A stretch of 6,131 nt of DNA from Anaeroplasmataceae bacterium. Lineage in GTDB: Bacteria; Bacillota_I; Bacilli_A; Acholeplasmatales; Anaeroplasmataceae. Below are positions 6,078 to 6,131 of the stretch, in pieces. The DNA lies in contig JAHHSW010000060.1 of assembly GCA_020024985.1 (NCBI GenBank), positions 1-6,131 of the forward strand, written 5' to 3'. The notes beneath the pieces were generated by a model, which was not told where the DNA came from, made no database searches, and worked only from the letters and a program-made list of their open reading frames with translations. Position numbers and translations under genes: made by a program. Position 1 is the first letter of the stretch; each line of letters opens with the position of its first letter.

Positions 6078-6131
6078 TTGGCAGAGAATATAAAAGAAGA
6101 AGTTAAGGAAGAGGCAAAGGCTGATGCTGAA
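6078..6131 (+). CDS. grpE: Nucleotide exchange factor GrpE, N-terminal fragment cut by the window edge
   Basis: Eighteen codons are visible from a TTG start, encoding a very acidic and lysine-rich stretch (AENIKEEVKEEAK) like the disordered N-terminus of GrpE, the exchange factor of the DnaK chaperone. The start choice rests on AGGTG at 6067-6071, 6 bases upstream, overlapping the hrcA stop. In-frame GTG (6069) and TTG (6072) codons also exist but sit on or too close to that site. The N-terminus alone is not diagnostic; position directly after hrcA makes grpE by far the likeliest identity. Confidence 0.8.
   Translation, partial: MAENIKEEVKEEAKADAE

Noticed and set aside
1..6131. CRISPR array, tRNA/rRNA genes, toxin-antitoxin or defence genes
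   Set aside because: No regularly spaced repeats with spacers, no tRNA cloverleaf or rRNA sequence, and every substantial open frame is accounted for by a familiar family.

Overview
The window is AT-rich bacterial DNA of low-GC Firmicutes type. Reasons: strong GAGGTG-type ribosome binding sites, TTG/GTG starts, CIRCE heat-shock operators, short AT-rich hairpin terminators, and TGG (not TGA) for Trp, so the standard code. The gene families (AsnA, MATE, HrcA) fit Firmicutes such as Erysipelotrichia, Bacilli or Clostridia; the genus cannot be fixed from this stretch.

Layout. (1) Bases 1 to about 1516 are most of an ISL3-family insertion sequence with an apparently intact DDE transposase on the minus strand. 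Its left end seems to lie before base 1. Upstream of the transposase are a -10 box, a long inverted repeat that can hide the ribosome binding site in read-through transcripts, and three spaced near-repeats towards the right end. (2) Bases 1539-2327 hold a hairpin, an extended -10 promoter and a stand-alone glyoxalase-II-like metallo-beta-lactamase-fold hydrolase, ending in a small AT-rich hairpin over its stop codon. (3) Bases 2365-3372 encode ammonia-dependent asparagine synthetase AsnA, ended by a strong bidirectional terminator shared with the convergent gene. (4) Bases 3412-4770 (minus strand) encode a MATE-family multidrug/Na+ antiporter-like membrane protein. (5) Bases 4771-5051 are a divergent regulatory region: the MATE promoter on one side, and on the other a perfect-consensus sigma-A promoter embedded between two CIRCE operators. 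(6) Bases 5052-6131 carry hrcA and the first codons of grpE, the start of the class I heat-shock operon, which in this type of operon usually continues to dnaK and dnaJ.

The hrcA-grpE unit is a self-regulated chaperone operon: HrcA binds CIRCE and represses its own promoter. The hydrolase, asnA and MATE genes have no obvious shared pathway and look like ordinary chromosomal neighbours. I found no convincing new system. The most informative points are the regulatory designs: the RBS-sequestering hairpin in the IS, the double CIRCE around the hrcA promoter, and the unusual MATE start.
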